Shown: in pieces, positions 17,864-28,034 of the stretch
How the letters are laid out: the number at the start of each line of letters is the position of its first letter
Numbering within the stretch: the stretch's first letter is position 1
The notes under the pieces: generated by a model
Seen by the model: the letters and a program-made list of their open reading frames with translations, nothing else
Database searches by the model: none
What the model was told of the DNA's origin: nothing
DNA from: Colwellia polaris
GTDB lineage: Bacteria; Pseudomonadota; Gammaproteobacteria; Enterobacterales; Alteromonadaceae
Direction of reading: 5' to 3'
DNA: 64,000 nucleotides
Assembly (NCBI RefSeq): GCF_002104515.1
Contig: NZ_NBOE01000001.1
Coordinates: 682,001-746,000 of the forward strand
Program-made: the position numbers and the translations under genes

Positions 17864-18611
17864 GCGTTTTCACCTCTGTAGTCACTAATTCACGTACCCA
17901 AGGACGCATACTATTTCGGTTTAATATTTCAGTACGAAAGCGAAGGCATATTAAGGCGGTTACTAAAAAAGCAAAGCCAATAAAGCACACTAAAAATGGC
18001 CAAAACATATCAGCAGTCATGGAAGGTTGGCCCAACTTACTTACGGTTGCGCCTTGGTGCAGCGTATTCCACCACTCAACTGAGTATTTAATAATAGGTA
18101 GGTTAATAACACCCACTAAAGCAAGAATGCCTGCTGCTTTACCTGCTAAAGCTTTGTCATCAAAGGCATTGTGTAAAGCCATAACGCCTAAGTATAAAAA
18201 TAATAATATTAGTTCTGAAGTCAGCCTAGCATCCCAAATCCACCAAGTTCCCCACATAGGTTTTCCCCATGCCGAGCCTGTAATTAAAGCGATAAATGTA
18301 AAAGTAGCACCAATGGGCGCCATAGCTGCTGCTGATGCATCGGCTAATTTTAATTGCCAAACTAAGCCTGACAAAGCAGCAATAGCCATACCGAGGTAAA
18401 TCCCCATAGAAAGCATTGCCGCAGGTACATGGATATAGAAAATTCTAAAAGTATCACCTTGTTGGTAATCTGCAGGGGCGAACAATAATGCCCAAGTAAT
18501 ACCTATGGTTAAAAATGCAAAAGCTAAACGTGCGCACCAAGGTAGTATTTTACCTGCAAAATGGTAGCTAGTTTCAGGGTTTGCATAAGGATGAAGCCAT
18601 TTCCACATCAT
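17853..18611 (-). CDS. ccmC: Heme ABC transporter permease CcmC
   Basis: 252 aa, six membrane helices. The tryptophan-rich heme-handling motif GKPMWGTWWIWDARLTSELI is present, with histidines on either side (FYIHVPAA and NTLHQGA). CcmC presents heme to CcmE at the periplasmic face. It lies one base after ccmB. Confidence 0.95.
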   Translation of the reverse strand: MMWKWLHPYANPETSYHFAGKILPWCARLAFAFLTIGITWALLFAPADYQQGDTFRIFYIHVPAAMLSMGIYLGMAIAALSGLVWQLKLADASAAAMAPIGATFTFIALITGSAWGKPMWGTWWIWDARLTSELILLFLYLGVMALHNAFDDKALAGKAAGILALVGVINLPIIKYSVEWWNTLHQGATVSKLGQPSMTADMFWPFLVCFIGFAFLVTALICLRFRTEILNRNSMRPWVRELVTTEVKTHAV

Positions 18612-18612
18612 A

Positions 18613-19296
18613 TTAATTTGTACTCACTTTCAGCGCTGCACTAACAGCAAAGGGGGCCAAGGTTAACGAGGCAAAAAATATTGCCGCGATTATAGCAAGT
18701 TGTCCGTTATAAGGTAAGTTCATTCCGGCAGTATCAATGGCACTGGTAGCGAAAATAAGTACCGGTATATAAAGTGGCAATACCAACAGGCTTAACAGCA
18801 CCCCACCTTTTTTGATACCAACGGTTAAAGCGACACCAATAGCACCTAGTAAACTTAATATAGGGGTGCCCAATAATAGGGTAAGCATTAGTGCGATGTA
18901 GCTACTTTCTTGTAAATGCAATAATACCGCTAACAAAGGTGCTATGAGTATTAAGGGTAAGCCGGTGAGTAACCAATGCGCGACAATTTTAGCCAAAACT
19001 AAAATAAATATCGGATGTGGGCTAAGTAACATCTGCTCAAGTGAGCCATCAGCATGATCAGACTTAAATAACCTGTCCAGCGAGAGTAAAGTCGATAATA
19101 GCGCTGCTACCCAAATAATGCCGGGTGCAATGCGTGAGAGCATGGTGCTTTCTGGGCCCACACCTAAAGGAAAAAGCGTTACAACAATAATAAAGAAAAG
19201 TAAGGGGTTAATAATGTCGTCGCGGTGACGAAAGGCGATTCTTAAATCTCTTTTAACAATTAACGCGAAAGCGGCACGATAAGAAAGTTGTGTCAT
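18613..19296 (-). CDS. ccmB: Heme exporter permease CcmB
   Basis: 227 aa with about six membrane helices, the usual length. Family features: KRDLRIAFRHRDDIINPLLFF at the N-terminus and SLDRLFKSDHADGSLEQMLLSP. It is the membrane part of the CcmAB ATPase that drives release of holo-CcmE. Confidence 0.93.
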   Translation of the reverse strand: MTQLSYRAAFALIVKRDLRIAFRHRDDIINPLLFFIIVVTLFPLGVGPESTMLSRIAPGIIWVAALLSTLLSLDRLFKSDHADGSLEQMLLSPHPIFILVLAKIVAHWLLTGLPLILIAPLLAVLLHLQESSYIALMLTLLLGTPILSLLGAIGVALTVGIKKGGVLLSLLVLPLYIPVLIFATSAIDTAGMNLPYNGQLAIIAAIFFASLTLAPFAVSAALKVSTN

Positions 19297-19307
19297 GAAT
19301 AATTACC

Positions 19308-19979
19308 CTAATAAAACCGATAAGCTAAAGAAACTTTCTTTACTCGCTCGGCGGGTAATGAGAGATCTTGATGCGTGGTTAAAATGACACAACCGCCGTT
19401 ATCAGCATGTTGCAAAAATAGCTGCTCTAACTTTTCTACGCCTAGTTTGTCGATTGCAGTAAAAGGCTCATCTAAAATCCAAATTTTAGCTTGGCTCTGC
19501 CATAATCGCGATAAAGCAATGCGCCTATGCTGTCCTGCACTTAAGTGCGAAGCTAGTGCATCTTCAAAGCCTAATAAGTTAACCTCAGTTAACGTGCTTT
19601 CAGCCGTGCTGGTATCTAGTCCATGTAAAGCAAGGTTGAACGCTAGGTTTTCTTGCGCAGTTAGTTCGTCTTTAACACCAGGTAAGTGCCCTAGGTATAA
19701 TAAATTTTGATGAAATAATTCACGCTGATCTGTAATGCTTTTACCTTGAAATTGTATATCGCCATCATAAGGTTGAGATAAGCCAGCAAGTATTCGCATT
19801 AAACTGGTTTTACCCGCGCCATTAGGCCCTTCAATTTGTAAAATATCACCAGGAAAAATACTGAGATTTAAATCTTCAAACAAAACTCGTTCTTCACGAA
19901 TACAAGTTAAATTGTGCGCGCTTAACAAGCTATTATTGTTTGTTGATGTGGCTTTATTTTCGATATTTAGGTTTGACAA
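19308..19979 (-). CDS. ccmA: Heme exporter ATP-binding protein CcmA
   Basis: 223 aa ABC ATPase. Seen: Walker [10 protein letters not shown], a signature-like [15 protein letters not shown], Walker B IWILDEPF and the switch histidine in LTTHQDL. First gene of the ccmABCDE operon. The divergent peroxidase gene begins about 295 bp away, and a CRP-like site lies between. Confidence 0.93.
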   Translation of the reverse strand: MSNLNIENKATSTNNNSLLSAHNLTCIREERVLFEDLNLSIFPGDILQIEGPNGAGKTSLMRILAGLSQPYDGDIQFQGKSITDQRELFHQNLLYLGHLPGVKDELTAQENLAFNLALHGLDTSTAESTLTEVNLLGFEDALASHLSAGQHRRIALSRLWQSQAKIWILDEPFTAIDKLGVEKLEQLFLQHADNGGCVILTTHQDLSLPAERVKKVSLAYRFY

Positions 19980-20143
19980 ACTTTTTCACTTAACTAATTG
20001 ATACATTTTGATATTAGGGGCAAAGCATTAACGCGTGTTTATGTCAGTCAATGCAACTTTGCTTATGATACTATATCGTTCAATAAAGGCTAGTAACAGA
20101 TATTCCGAGCGCTTCTTTATTTATTATCTCTAAATGTAAGTTA

Positions 20144-20159
20144 TGTGATCAAAACCACA
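20144..20159. promoter_or_regulatory. CRP/FNR-type site between ccmA and glutathione peroxidase
   Basis: TGTGATCAAAACCACA matches the CRP half-sites TGTGA-N6-TCACA in nine of ten positions. It lies in the divergent promoter region, where control of cytochrome c maturation by CRP or a related oxygen/carbon regulator would make sense. Confidence 0.5.
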
Positions 20160-20274
20160 ATGACTTTCGTATATAAAATAAATCTATTAATGAGGCATTT
20201 TCAACGGTATAGGCAATTCCTTTGCTTGAATAATTACGATAATATGCCTTTGCAAAAGTGCTGAAAGGAAACGC

Positions 20275-20853
20275 ATGAAATACTTCACAATAATTACCTT
20301 GATGGCTTTAACTTCATTTATGGTGAAAGCCGAAAAAAATGTCGATATTGCTCAATCAGAACAGTTAAAGCCAACCTCGTCTTGTTTAGCGTTTATGCAG
20401 CACAATGAGAAAAAATTACACGCTAAAGAGCAACTAGATTTATGCCAACTAACCGCAGGTAAAGCCATATTAATTGTTAATACCGCCAGCCATTGCGGGT
20501 TTACTCCACAATTTAAAGCCCTTGAAAGCTTACATAAAGCATATGAAAATAAAGGCTTAGTAGTGATTGGTTTTCCTTCAAATGATTTTTTCCAAGAAGA
20601 AGATAATGAAAAAGATACCGCCGATATATGTTTTGTTAATTATGGCGTAACATTTACCATGCTCTCGCCAGTGCATGTTTTTGGCAGTGAAGCACATCCA
20701 ATTTTTAAGACATTAGCAGATAAAACCACAGCACCTAAGTGGAACTTTTATAAGTACCTCGTTAGCGCAGATGGTAAAACAGTTAAGCATTTTAATAGTC
20801 GTGTAAAGCCTGACTCAGCAGAGTTTATTCAGGCAATTAACGAAATTTTATAG
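20275..20853 (+). CDS. Exported glutathione peroxidase-family protein
   Basis: 192 aa with an N-terminal signal peptide (to about residue 19). The thioredoxin-like GPx core is present: NTASHCGFTPQFKALESL with the peroxidatic Cys in place of selenocysteine, a second Cys in ADICFVNYGVTF and the tryptophan of KWNFYKYLV. The usual NQF stretch reads FPSNDFF, so the catalytic Gln position is changed. It probably reduces hydroperoxides in the periplasm using a thioredoxin-type donor. Ferrochelatase follows 9 bp downstream, so they are likely co-transcribed; together they may limit heme- and peroxide-linked damage (inference). Confidence 0.85.
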   Translation: MKYFTIITLMALTSFMVKAEKNVDIAQSEQLKPTSSCLAFMQHNEKKLHAKEQLDLCQLTAGKAILIVNTASHCGFTPQFKALESLHKAYENKGLVVIGFPSNDFFQEEDNEKDTADICFVNYGVTFTMLSPVHVFGSEAHPIFKTLADKTTAPKWNFYKYLVSADGKTVKHFNSRVKPDSAEFIQAINEIL

Positions 20854-20862
20854 AGATAATCC

Positions 20863-21879
20863 ATGTCAAGATATGCAGGGCAAAGTAAAGAAATTCATGA
20901 TTGCACCTCGAAAACAGGCGTATTACTAACTAACTTAGGCACACCCGATAGCCCTACAACAGGAGCATTAAGGCGTTACCTGCGAGAGTTTTTGTCAGAT
21001 CCTCGTGTAGTAGAAATTCCTCGCTTGGTCTGGTTGATAATTTTACATGGCATTATTTTAAGAGTACGCCCAAAAAAGTCAGCCAAACTATACGAGAGTA
21101 TTTGGACAGAGCAAGGTTCGCCCTTGTTAGTGATCAGCAAACAACAAAAAGCTAAAGTTGAGCTTGCGCTGACACAAAAGTATGGCGATAACGTAATGGT
21201 GGATGTTGCTATGCGTTATGGCAACCCTTCGATTGGCAATGCCTTAGAACGCTTCCAAAAAAATGGTGTGAATAACATTATTGTGTTGCCGTTATACCCT
21301 CAGTATGCCGGTCCAACTACCGGGGCAACCTTTGATGCCGTATTTAATAAGGTTAAATCCTGGCGCTGGATACCCAGTATTCACTTTCAAAGTAGTTACC
21401 ATGACAAACCGCTTTATATAAAAGCTTTAGTAGAGAGTATTACAAAACACATAGAAGCGCATGGTAAGCCTGACAAGTTGGTTTTTTCTTATCATGGTAT
21501 GCCAAAGTATTTTCTAGAGCAGGGCGACCCATATTATTGCTTTAGTCATAAAACCACGCGTTTAGTCGTTGAGGCATTAGGCTTAGACAAAGATGATTAT
21601 GTTATGACCTTTCAGTCTCGTTTTGGTAAGGCCGAGTGGCTCAAACCATACACTGACGAAACGTTAGAAAGTTTAGCTGAAGCAGGTAATAAGCATGTTG
21701 CTATTATTAGCCCGGCTTTTAGTGCTGATTGCTTAGAAACGTTAGAAGAGTTAGTACACGAGAATAAAGATATATTTATTCAAGCTGGCGGAGAAAAGTA
21801 TCATTACATTGCTGCTTTAAACGATCAAGACGCACATATTGACGTTATGCTCGATTTGATAGAGCCTCATATTACTTAA
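20863..21879 (+). CDS. hemH: Ferrochelatase
   Basis: 338 aa. Inserts Fe2+ into protoporphyrin IX, the last step of protoheme synthesis. Seen: GVLLTNLGTPDSPTTGALRRYLREFLSDPRVVE, the active-site histidine in FSYHGMPKYF, FQSRFGKAEWLKPYT and the late acidic SPAFSADCLETLEEL. Length agrees with bacterial HemH. It follows the peroxidase gene closely and ends at a terminator. Confidence 0.96.
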   Translation: MSRYAGQSKEIHDCTSKTGVLLTNLGTPDSPTTGALRRYLREFLSDPRVVEIPRLVWLIILHGIILRVRPKKSAKLYESIWTEQGSPLLVISKQQKAKVELALTQKYGDNVMVDVAMRYGNPSIGNALERFQKNGVNNIIVLPLYPQYAGPTTGATFDAVFNKVKSWRWIPSIHFQSSYHDKPLYIKALVESITKHIEAHGKPDKLVFSYHGMPKYFLEQGDPYYCFSHKTTRLVVEALGLDKDDYVMTFQSRFGKAEWLKPYTDETLESLAEAGNKHVAIISPAFSADCLETLEELVHENKDIFIQAGGEKYHYIAALNDQDAHIDVMLDLIEPHIT

Positions 21880-21913
21880 CCTAATATCAGGGGAATAAGC
21901 GTTTTATTGGCAT

Positions 21914-21943
21914 AAAAATCAGCAGCTTTTGCTGATTTTTTTA
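21914..21943 (+). terminator. Terminator after hemH
   Basis: AAATCAGCA and TGCTGATTT pair around a GCTTT loop and are followed by a run of T. Confidence 0.85.
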
Positions 21944-21954
21944 TAAGGCATAGT

Positions 21955-22154
21955 TAAGTTAGCATCATACTAAGTTAGCATCATACAAAGTTCTATTAAT
22001 ACTTAATTTCCCTATATCAAACCTAAACGTTTATCTAGTGCAGGTAATTTAGCTACCTAGCTTCTAATGCTGGAATACAGAATACAGAATACAGAATACA
22101 GAATACAGAATACAGAATACAGAATACAGAATACAGAATACAGAATACAGAATA
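21955..22154. repeat. Intergenic direct repeats including GAATACA x11
   Basis: Two adjacent copies of TAAGTTAGCATCATAC lie near 21955-21986. From 22073 to 22149 the heptamer GAATACA is repeated eleven times without error, followed by a partial unit GAATA. The array is between hemH and the cold-shock gene terminator and codes for nothing. Perfect units suggest recent slippage, so copy number may differ between strains. Confidence 0.95.
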
Positions 22155-22287
22155 GCGAGTAGGGAAAAGAAAGTATTGAGTAGTGGTTACTAATTCAAAG
22201 TTAAGGTTATTTAAAAACGTTTAGCTTAAAAAGATTAAGCTTAAAAACGATAAGTGCTGATAAGCTACTTTATTGAAAGCCAGAAAC

Positions 22288-22317
22288 AAAAAAACGAAAC
22301 ATATGTTTCGTTTTTTT
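22288..22317. terminator. Palindromic terminator of the cold-shock gene
   Basis: A perfect palindrome centred at 22302/22303 (CGAAACATATGTTTCG flanked by seven A and seven T). On the minus strand it follows the cold-shock gene and gives a stem with a T-run. Confidence 0.85.
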
Positions 22318-22359
22318 ATCTATCTTTAGTGGTAACTAAAGAAAATTTTGCACTTTAAA

Positions 22360-22569
22360 TTAAGATGCAACTACGTTTTCAGCTTCAGGACCTTTTTGGC
22401 CTTGTTTTACGCTGAAAGTTACCGTTTGACCATCAGTCAAAGTACGGAAACCGTCACCAGAGATTGCACTAAAGTGAACAAAAACGTCAGCGCCGTTTTC
22501 TTGCTCGATGAAACCGAATCCTTTAGATTCGTTAAAAAATTTTACTTTACCAGTTACTGTATCAGACAT
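22360..22569 (-). CDS. Cold-shock protein, CspA family
   Basis: 69 aa, a single cold-shock OB domain that binds single-stranded RNA and DNA. RNP1 reads GFGFIEQ (KGFGFI) and RNP2 DVFVHFS; the ending KGPEAENV is typical of CspA/CspE/CspD-type proteins. The region upstream on the minus strand (about 22570-22760) has no ORF and probably forms the long structured leader usual for csp mRNAs. Which E. coli paralogue it corresponds to cannot be decided. Confidence 0.93.
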   Translation of the reverse strand: MSDTVTGKVKFFNESKGFGFIEQENGADVFVHFSAISGDGFRTLTDGQTVTFSVKQGQKGPEAENVVAS

Positions 22570-22825
22570 ACCAACATTTCTCGCAGGTCAAAAATTAAAG
22601 TTTAGCCAAAACGGCCATATACGGAGTAAATGCTCTCTATCTAAAAGAAGGTAGAGAAAGGTTTCCAGTAACACATATTAAAGCGTCTAGGCTGATCATA
22701 GGTCTGTTGACCACAAGATCTCTCCTTATCCCGAAACGCAAAAACTCAACGCGAAGTCATGTTAACACAATAGAATTTAGGAATCTCTATAAAATACCAA
22801 GATTGGCAGACTTTTTTATAATAAA

Positions 22826-22853
22826 AAAAAGCCAGCTAAGATGCTGGCTTTTA
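22826..22853 (-). terminator. Terminator of the pepA-holC-valS operon
   Basis: AAAAGCCAGC (22827-22836) pairs with GCTGGCTTTT (22843-22852); on the minus strand the stem is followed by a run of T. Confidence 0.85.
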
Positions 22854-22875
22854 AAGCTTATTTTACATTAACTAA

Positions 22876-25746
22876 TTAAATTTCAGCTATTTGAGCTTTC
22901 TGGTCAACCATTTTAGCTATGGTGGATTCAGCTTCAGCCAACTTTGCCTTTTCTTTATTAATGACTGCTTCAGGTGCTTTGCCAACAAAACTTTCATTAT
23001 TAAGTTTGGCACGTACACGGTCAGCATCTTTTGATAACTTATCAATTGCTTTGTCTAAACGCGCTAACTCAGCATCTTTATCAATTAAGCCAGCCATTGG
23101 AATTAATAGTGATAAGCTACCAACCACGGCACTTGCTGAAGCAGGACCGTTATCGTCATCGGCAAGTATGGTAATACTTTCAAGCTTAGCTAAGGCGCTA
23201 ATAAATTGCTCATTTTCAGATAAACGGCGTTGGTCGTCAGCATTTACGTTTTTCAACAGCACTGGCAATGGTTTGCTAGGGGCAATATCCATTTCGCCTC
23301 GAATATTACGAACAGCAACAATAAGTTGTTTAACCCACTCTAAATCGTCAATAGCGGTTTGATCACATTGGCTTTCATCAAATTGCGGAAAGCTTTGTAT
23401 CATAATGCTATCGCCCGTTTTTTCAAAGTTAGTTAACGGCACAACACGTTGCCAAATCGTTTCAGTGATAAACGGCATAATTGGGTGCATTAAACGCAAC
23501 AATGCTTCTAAAACAGTAACTAGGGTATGACGTGTTCCGCGCTGCTGTGCTTCATTACCTTTAAATAATACCGGTTTAGTTAACTCTAAGTACCAGTCAC
23601 AAAATTGGTTCCAGGTAAATTCATACAAAGCTTGTGAAGCAAGGTCAAAGCGATATGTGTCAAACGCTTCATGTACTGTTTTTACGGTTTGTTGAAATTG
23701 ACCCATAATCCAACGATCAGCTAAAGAAAAACTCATTTCTCCTGCTGGTGCATTTGGCGACGTACGACCACAGTCAAACTCTTCGGTATTCATCATGACA
23801 TAACGACTGGCATTCCATAATTTATTAGTAAAATTACGGTAACCTTCAAGTCGTTTCATGTCCCAGCTGATATCTCGCCCGGTGGTGGCAACTGACGTTA
23901 AAGTAAAACGTAAGGCGTCTGTACCATGCGCTTCAATTCCGTTAGGGTATTCTTTCTTGGTCAGCTTAGTAATTTTTGCCGCTAACTTTGGCTGCATCAT
24001 ATTACCGGTGCGTTTTTCTAATAAGTCTTCAAGCGAAATACCGTCGATCATATCTAGAGGATCAACAACATTACCTTTTGATTTACTCATTTTATCGCCA
24101 TTTTCATCGCGAATAAGACCCGTCATATAAACTTTTTTAAAGGGTATTTGTGACTTACCGTTTTCATCTTTGTTGAAATGCATGGTCATCATGATCATAC
24201 GAGCAACCCAGAAGAATATAATGTCAAAACCAGTAACCAACACATCAGTTGGGTGGAAGGTTTTCAAATCTTCAGTGTTTTTAGGCCAGCCCAGTGTTGA
24301 GAATGTCCAAAGCGCAGAAGAGAACCAAGTATCAAGTACATCGTCGTCTTGGCGTAATTTAACATCGTCAGCAATCGTGTTATTAGCACGTACTTCTGCT
24401 TCGGTACGACCAACATAAACCTTGCCATTTTCGTCGTACCAAGCTGGAATACGATGTCCCCACCAAAGTTGGCGTGAAATACACCAATCTTGAATGTTGT
24501 TCATCCAAGCAAAATACATGTTTTCGTATTGCTTAGGTACAAACTCTATTTGACCATCTTTTACTGCATCAACAGCAGGGCCAGCCAATTTTTCAACGCG
24601 TACATACCATTGGTCTGTTAATAAAGGCTCAATAATAACACCAGAGCGATCGCCATACGGAGCAACTAAATCATGGTCTTTAACTTCGACCAACAAACCT
24701 AGTTCGTCAAATTTCGCAACAATGGCTTTACGTGCAACAAATCGGTCCATGCCAGAAAATTCTGCTGGTAAGGCTGTATCGTATGCATCGCACACTTCAC
24801 CTTTAGTGTCGTAAACTTCTGCTTCGGCTAATACAGCAGCGTCTTTATCTAATATATTAATTTGTGGTAATTGATGGCGTTTACCGACTTCGTTGTCGTT
24901 AAAATCGTGCGCTGGGGTTATTTTTACACAGCCTGTGCCTTTTTCCATGTCAGCATGCTCATCACCAACAATAGGAATTAAACGATTAACCAATGGCAGT
25001 AATACTTGCTTGCCAATTAAATCTTTATAACGAGGATCTTCAGGATTTACCGCAACACCTGTGTCGCCTAAAACGGTTTCAGGGCGAGTAGTGGCAACCA
25101 CTAAATAGTCGAGTCCGTCAGCGGTTTTAGCGCCATTAGCTAGCGGGTAACGCAAGTGCCACATGTGGCCTTTTTTATCTTTGTTTTCTACTTCTAAATC
25201 AGAAATAGCGGTATGGAATTTTGGATCCCAGTTTACTAAGCGTTTACCACGATAAATAAGGTCGTCTTCAAACAAGCGAACAAAAACTTCTTGTACGGCT
25301 TCAGACATACCGTCGTCCATGGTAAAGCGCTCACGGCTCCAATCAATAGAGTTGCCCAAACGACGCATTTGCTTACCGATAGTACCGCCAGACTCTTCTT
25401 TCCATTGCCAAATTTTATCAATAAAGCCTTCACGGCCGTAATCATGGCGAGTTTTATCTTCTTCTGCGGCAATTTTACGTTCAACGACCATTTGCGTTGC
25501 AATACCAGCATGATCACAACCCGTTTGCCATAAGGTATTTTTACCTTGCATACGTTGATAACGAATTAGCGTGTCCATAATGGTTTGCTGAAAAGCATGG
25601 CCCATATGCAAGCTGCCGGTTACGTTTGGCGGTGGAATAGCAATACTGTAGCTGTCGCCTTCACCGGTTGGGCTAAAGTAACCTTGTTCTTCCCAACTTT
25701 TATAAAGGGATTGTTCAATGTCAGAGGGGGTAAATGTTTTATCCAT
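22876..25746 (-). CDS. valS: Valyl-tRNA synthetase
   Basis: 956 aa, close to the 951 aa of E. coli ValS. Class I synthetase charging tRNA-Val. Seen: the HIGH motif as [13 protein letters not shown] near the N-terminus, a CP1 editing domain, KMSKS as [13 protein letters not shown], the anticodon-binding helical domain, and a C-terminal coiled coil ([20 protein letters not shown]). The start MDKTFTPSD at 25746 is chosen over an in-frame start 60 bases upstream because it matches the family N-terminus and has GGAAA ahead. The upstream start would overlap holC. Last gene of pepA-holC-valS. Confidence 0.97.
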   Translation of the reverse strand: MDKTFTPSDIEQSLYKSWEEQGYFSPTGEGDSYSIAIPPPNVTGSLHMGHAFQQTIMDTLIRYQRMQGKNTLWQTGCDHAGIATQMVVERKIAAEEDKTRHDYGREGFIDKIWQWKEESGGTIGKQMRRLGNSIDWSRERFTMDDGMSEAVQEVFVRLFEDDLIYRGKRLVNWDPKFHTAISDLEVENKDKKGHMWHLRYPLANGAKTADGLDYLVVATTRPETVLGDTGVAVNPEDPRYKDLIGKQVLLPLVNRLIPIVGDEHADMEKGTGCVKITPAHDFNDNEVGKRHQLPQINILDKDAAVLAEAEVYDTKGEVCDAYDTALPAEFSGMDRFVARKAIVAKFDELGLLVEVKDHDLVAPYGDRSGVIIEPLLTDQWYVRVEKLAGPAVDAVKDGQIEFVPKQYENMYFAWMNNIQDWCISRQLWWGHRIPAWYDENGKVYVGRTEAEVRANNTIADDVKLRQDDDVLDTWFSSALWTFSTLGWPKNTEDLKTFHPTDVLVTGFDIIFFWVARMIMMTMHFNKDENGKSQIPFKKVYMTGLIRDENGDKMSKSKGNVVDPLDMIDGISLEDLLEKRTGNMMQPKLAAKITKLTKKEYPNGIEAHGTDALRFTLTSVATTGRDISWDMKRLEGYRNFTNKLWNASRYVMMNTEEFDCGRTSPNAPAGEMSFSLADRWIMGQFQQTVKTVHEAFDTYRFDLASQALYEFTWNQFCDWYLELTKPVLFKGNEAQQRGTRHTLVTVLEALLRLMHPIMPFITETIWQRVVPLTNFEKTGDSIMIQSFPQFDESQCDQTAIDDLEWVKQLIVAVRNIRGEMDIAPSKPLPVLLKNVNADDQRRLSENEQFISALAKLESITILADDDNGPASASAVVGSLSLLIPMAGLIDKDAELARLDKAIDKLSKDADRVRAKLNNESFVGKAPEAVINKEKAKLAEAESTIAKMVDQKAQIAEI

Positions 25747-25768
25747 CAGAGTTTCCGTCAGAAATTTT

Positions 25769-26245
25769 TTAACTGGTTGTATCGATAGTTTGTGCAGCAC
25801 TTGCAACTTGGTGTTCTACGTTGAACCCCCATTGACGACAAGTACGAAAACGGTTTCGAGCTTGTTCTTTTAAGGAGTCATCACTAGGCACAAAATCTAT
25901 CAGATGTGAAAATTGGTTAGCAAAGTTGGGTACTTCACGGGTTAAATTAATTAAAACCGCACGGCGATTTTTTGGTGGCTGCCAGCTTATTTCAACAGCA
26001 GCACCTTGCTTTGGACCTTCACCAATTAAATTGTGAGGTACAAAGCTGTCAGGATCAAAAGCCCATAACATTTCGTCAATATCATGGGCGCTTTGTTGAT
26101 CTAGAGTATAAATAAATACTCGCATATTTTGTCGGTAAAAATGAGCCGCTTGCAAACAAGCGTAGTGCAGATGTAACTGTTCTTCAGGTACACCTACAAC
26201 TTTACTTTGCTGCTCTATACTGTAGAACATTGCTTGGGTTAGCAT
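25769..26245 (-). CDS. holC: DNA polymerase III chi subunit
   Basis: 158 aa. Chi links the clamp-loader complex to SSB. Family features: an early [28 protein letters not shown] block, [21 protein letters not shown], and [18 protein letters not shown]. It sits between pepA and valS, the classic order in gammaproteobacteria, which supports the call. Confidence 0.93.
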   Translation of the reverse strand: MLTQAMFYSIEQQSKVVGVPEEQLHLHYACLQAAHFYRQNMRVFIYTLDQQSAHDIDEMLWAFDPDSFVPHNLIGEGPKQGAAVEISWQPPKNRRAVLINLTREVPNFANQFSHLIDFVPSDDSLKEQARNRFRTCRQWGFNVEHQVASAAQTIDTTS

Positions 26246-26276
26246 GACATTATTCCGGGCATAAATTTATTTAGCA

Positions 26277-27782
26277 CTATTCGCCTTGTTCTGCGCCAGC
26301 GCGATTTAATAAAAATTGCGTTAGCATACTTACTGGGCGACCTGTTGAGCCTTTATTTTTACCACCGCGCCATGCTGTACCAGCAATATCTAAATGCGCC
26401 CAATGATATTTTTTGGTGAAGCGTGATAAGAAACATGCGGCCGTTATTGTGCCTGCTTCTTTACCGCCTAAGTTGGTAAAATCTGCAAAAGGGCTTTCAA
26501 GTTGGTCTTGGTAGTCGTCCCATAATGGCATGCGCCATGCTCTATCACCACTTTGCTCTGAAGCATTAAGTAACTCGTGCGCCAATGGGTTATGAGAACT
26601 TAATAAACCTGTAGCATGTGCGCCTAAGGCAACAACACAAGCACCGGTTAAGGTAGCCACATCGATTACCAGTTCAGGATCAAAGCGTTCAACATAAGTT
26701 AGTGCGTCACATAGTACTAATCGACCTTCTGCATCGGTATTTAATACTTCAACTGTTTGACCTGACATCGTGGTTAAAATGTCACCCGGGCGATAGGCAT
26801 TACTACTTGGCATATTTTCACAGCCAGCTAAAACGCCAATAACATTAATCGGTAATTGTAGTTCAACCAAGGCATGCATAGCACCTAAAACACCTGCAGC
26901 GCCACCCATGTCGTATTTCATTTCATCCATGCCTGCGCCTGGTTTTAATGAAATGCCGCCACTGTCGAAAGTTAGGCCTTTACCAACAAGTACTAGCGGT
27001 TTTGAGTCATCACCAGCGCCTTTATAATTTATAATACTCATTAAAGATTCATTAACAGAGCCACGACCTACGGCTAAATATGAACCCATGCCGAGAGCTT
27101 CCATTTCTTCTTCACCAACAATTTGGGTTGTAACATTGTTGTAATCGTTAGCCAAAATTTGTGCTTGCTCTGCTAAATACGCAGGGTTACAAATGTTTGG
27201 TGGCATGTTAGCAACGTTTTTACAGGTTGTTATGCCTTCTGAAATTGCTAATGCATGATTAATTGCACGTTCACCAATAGGTAATTCACGGCGTGTTGGC
27301 ACATTAAATACAATTTTACGTAACGGACGGCGAGGTTCTTCTTTACGGGTTTTTAAACTATTAAAACTGTAAAGACAATCTTGAGTTGCTTCAATTGCTT
27401 GACGAACTTTCCAGTAGGTATCGCGACCTTTAACGTGCAGTTCAGACAAAAAGCAAACCGCTTCCATTGAGCCTGTTTCATTTAAGGTGCTAATTGTTTT
27501 ACTGATAATTTGACGGTATTGACGTTCGTCTAACTCTCGCTCTTTACCACAACCAACGAGCAATACGCGTTCGCTAAGAATATTTGGTACATGATGCAAT
27601 AACAGCATTTGTCCAGATTTACCTTCAAGGTCGCCACGACGTAATAAATTACTGATATAACCTTCGCTGATTTCATCTAGTTGCTCAGCGATAGCCGACA
27701 AACGACGTGGTTCAAAAACACCGACGACGATACACGCGCTACGTTGTTTTTCTGGACTGCCACTCTTTACACTGAACTCCAT
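26277..27782 (-). CDS. pepA: Leucyl aminopeptidase (M17)
   Basis: 501 aa. Two-metal hexameric aminopeptidase that also acts as a DNA-binding protein in E. coli. The metal and catalytic motifs are present: [29 protein letters not shown] and the signature [10 protein letters not shown]. The N-terminal domain is of normal length. It is the first gene of pepA-holC-valS. The divergent lptF starts about 250 bp away. Confidence 0.96.
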   Translation of the reverse strand: MEFSVKSGSPEKQRSACIVVGVFEPRRLSAIAEQLDEISEGYISNLLRRGDLEGKSGQMLLLHHVPNILSERVLLVGCGKERELDERQYRQIISKTISTLNETGSMEAVCFLSELHVKGRDTYWKVRQAIEATQDCLYSFNSLKTRKEEPRRPLRKIVFNVPTRRELPIGERAINHALAISEGITTCKNVANMPPNICNPAYLAEQAQILANDYNNVTTQIVGEEEMEALGMGSYLAVGRGSVNESLMSIINYKGAGDDSKPLVLVGKGLTFDSGGISLKPGAGMDEMKYDMGGAAGVLGAMHALVELQLPINVIGVLAGCENMPSSNAYRPGDILTTMSGQTVEVLNTDAEGRLVLCDALTYVERFDPELVIDVATLTGACVVALGAHATGLLSSHNPLAHELLNASEQSGDRAWRMPLWDDYQDQLESPFADFTNLGGKEAGTITAACFLSRFTKKYHWAHLDIAGTAWRGGKNKGSTGRPVSMLTQFLLNRAGAEQGE

Positions 27783-28034
27783 GATGTCTCCTAATTTGAC
27801 TCAAATGCGTATAATTTATAGAAATTATACTAATAAGCTTGCTAAAAATAGTAAATAATCGCTAAGCTTGCTTTTAATTGTATTCTGCTAAAGGCTATAA
27901 TTATAGCCGGATTGCACAGCATTACCTGATAAGCTTACATTTAACTTAATGCTAAAAATGACAAGTTTACGCAAAAAATGGCTGTATGTCAGAAAAAAAC
28001 TATGTTTTATAGAAAGTTTTTATAGGATCACTTA

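Noticed and set aside
22073-22154. CRISPR array
   Set aside because: Units are seven bases with no spacers; it is a simple tandem repeat.
22876-25806. Longer ValS start upstream
   Set aside because: The extra 20 residues do not fit the family N-terminus and would overlap holC; the start at 25746 has a ribosome site.
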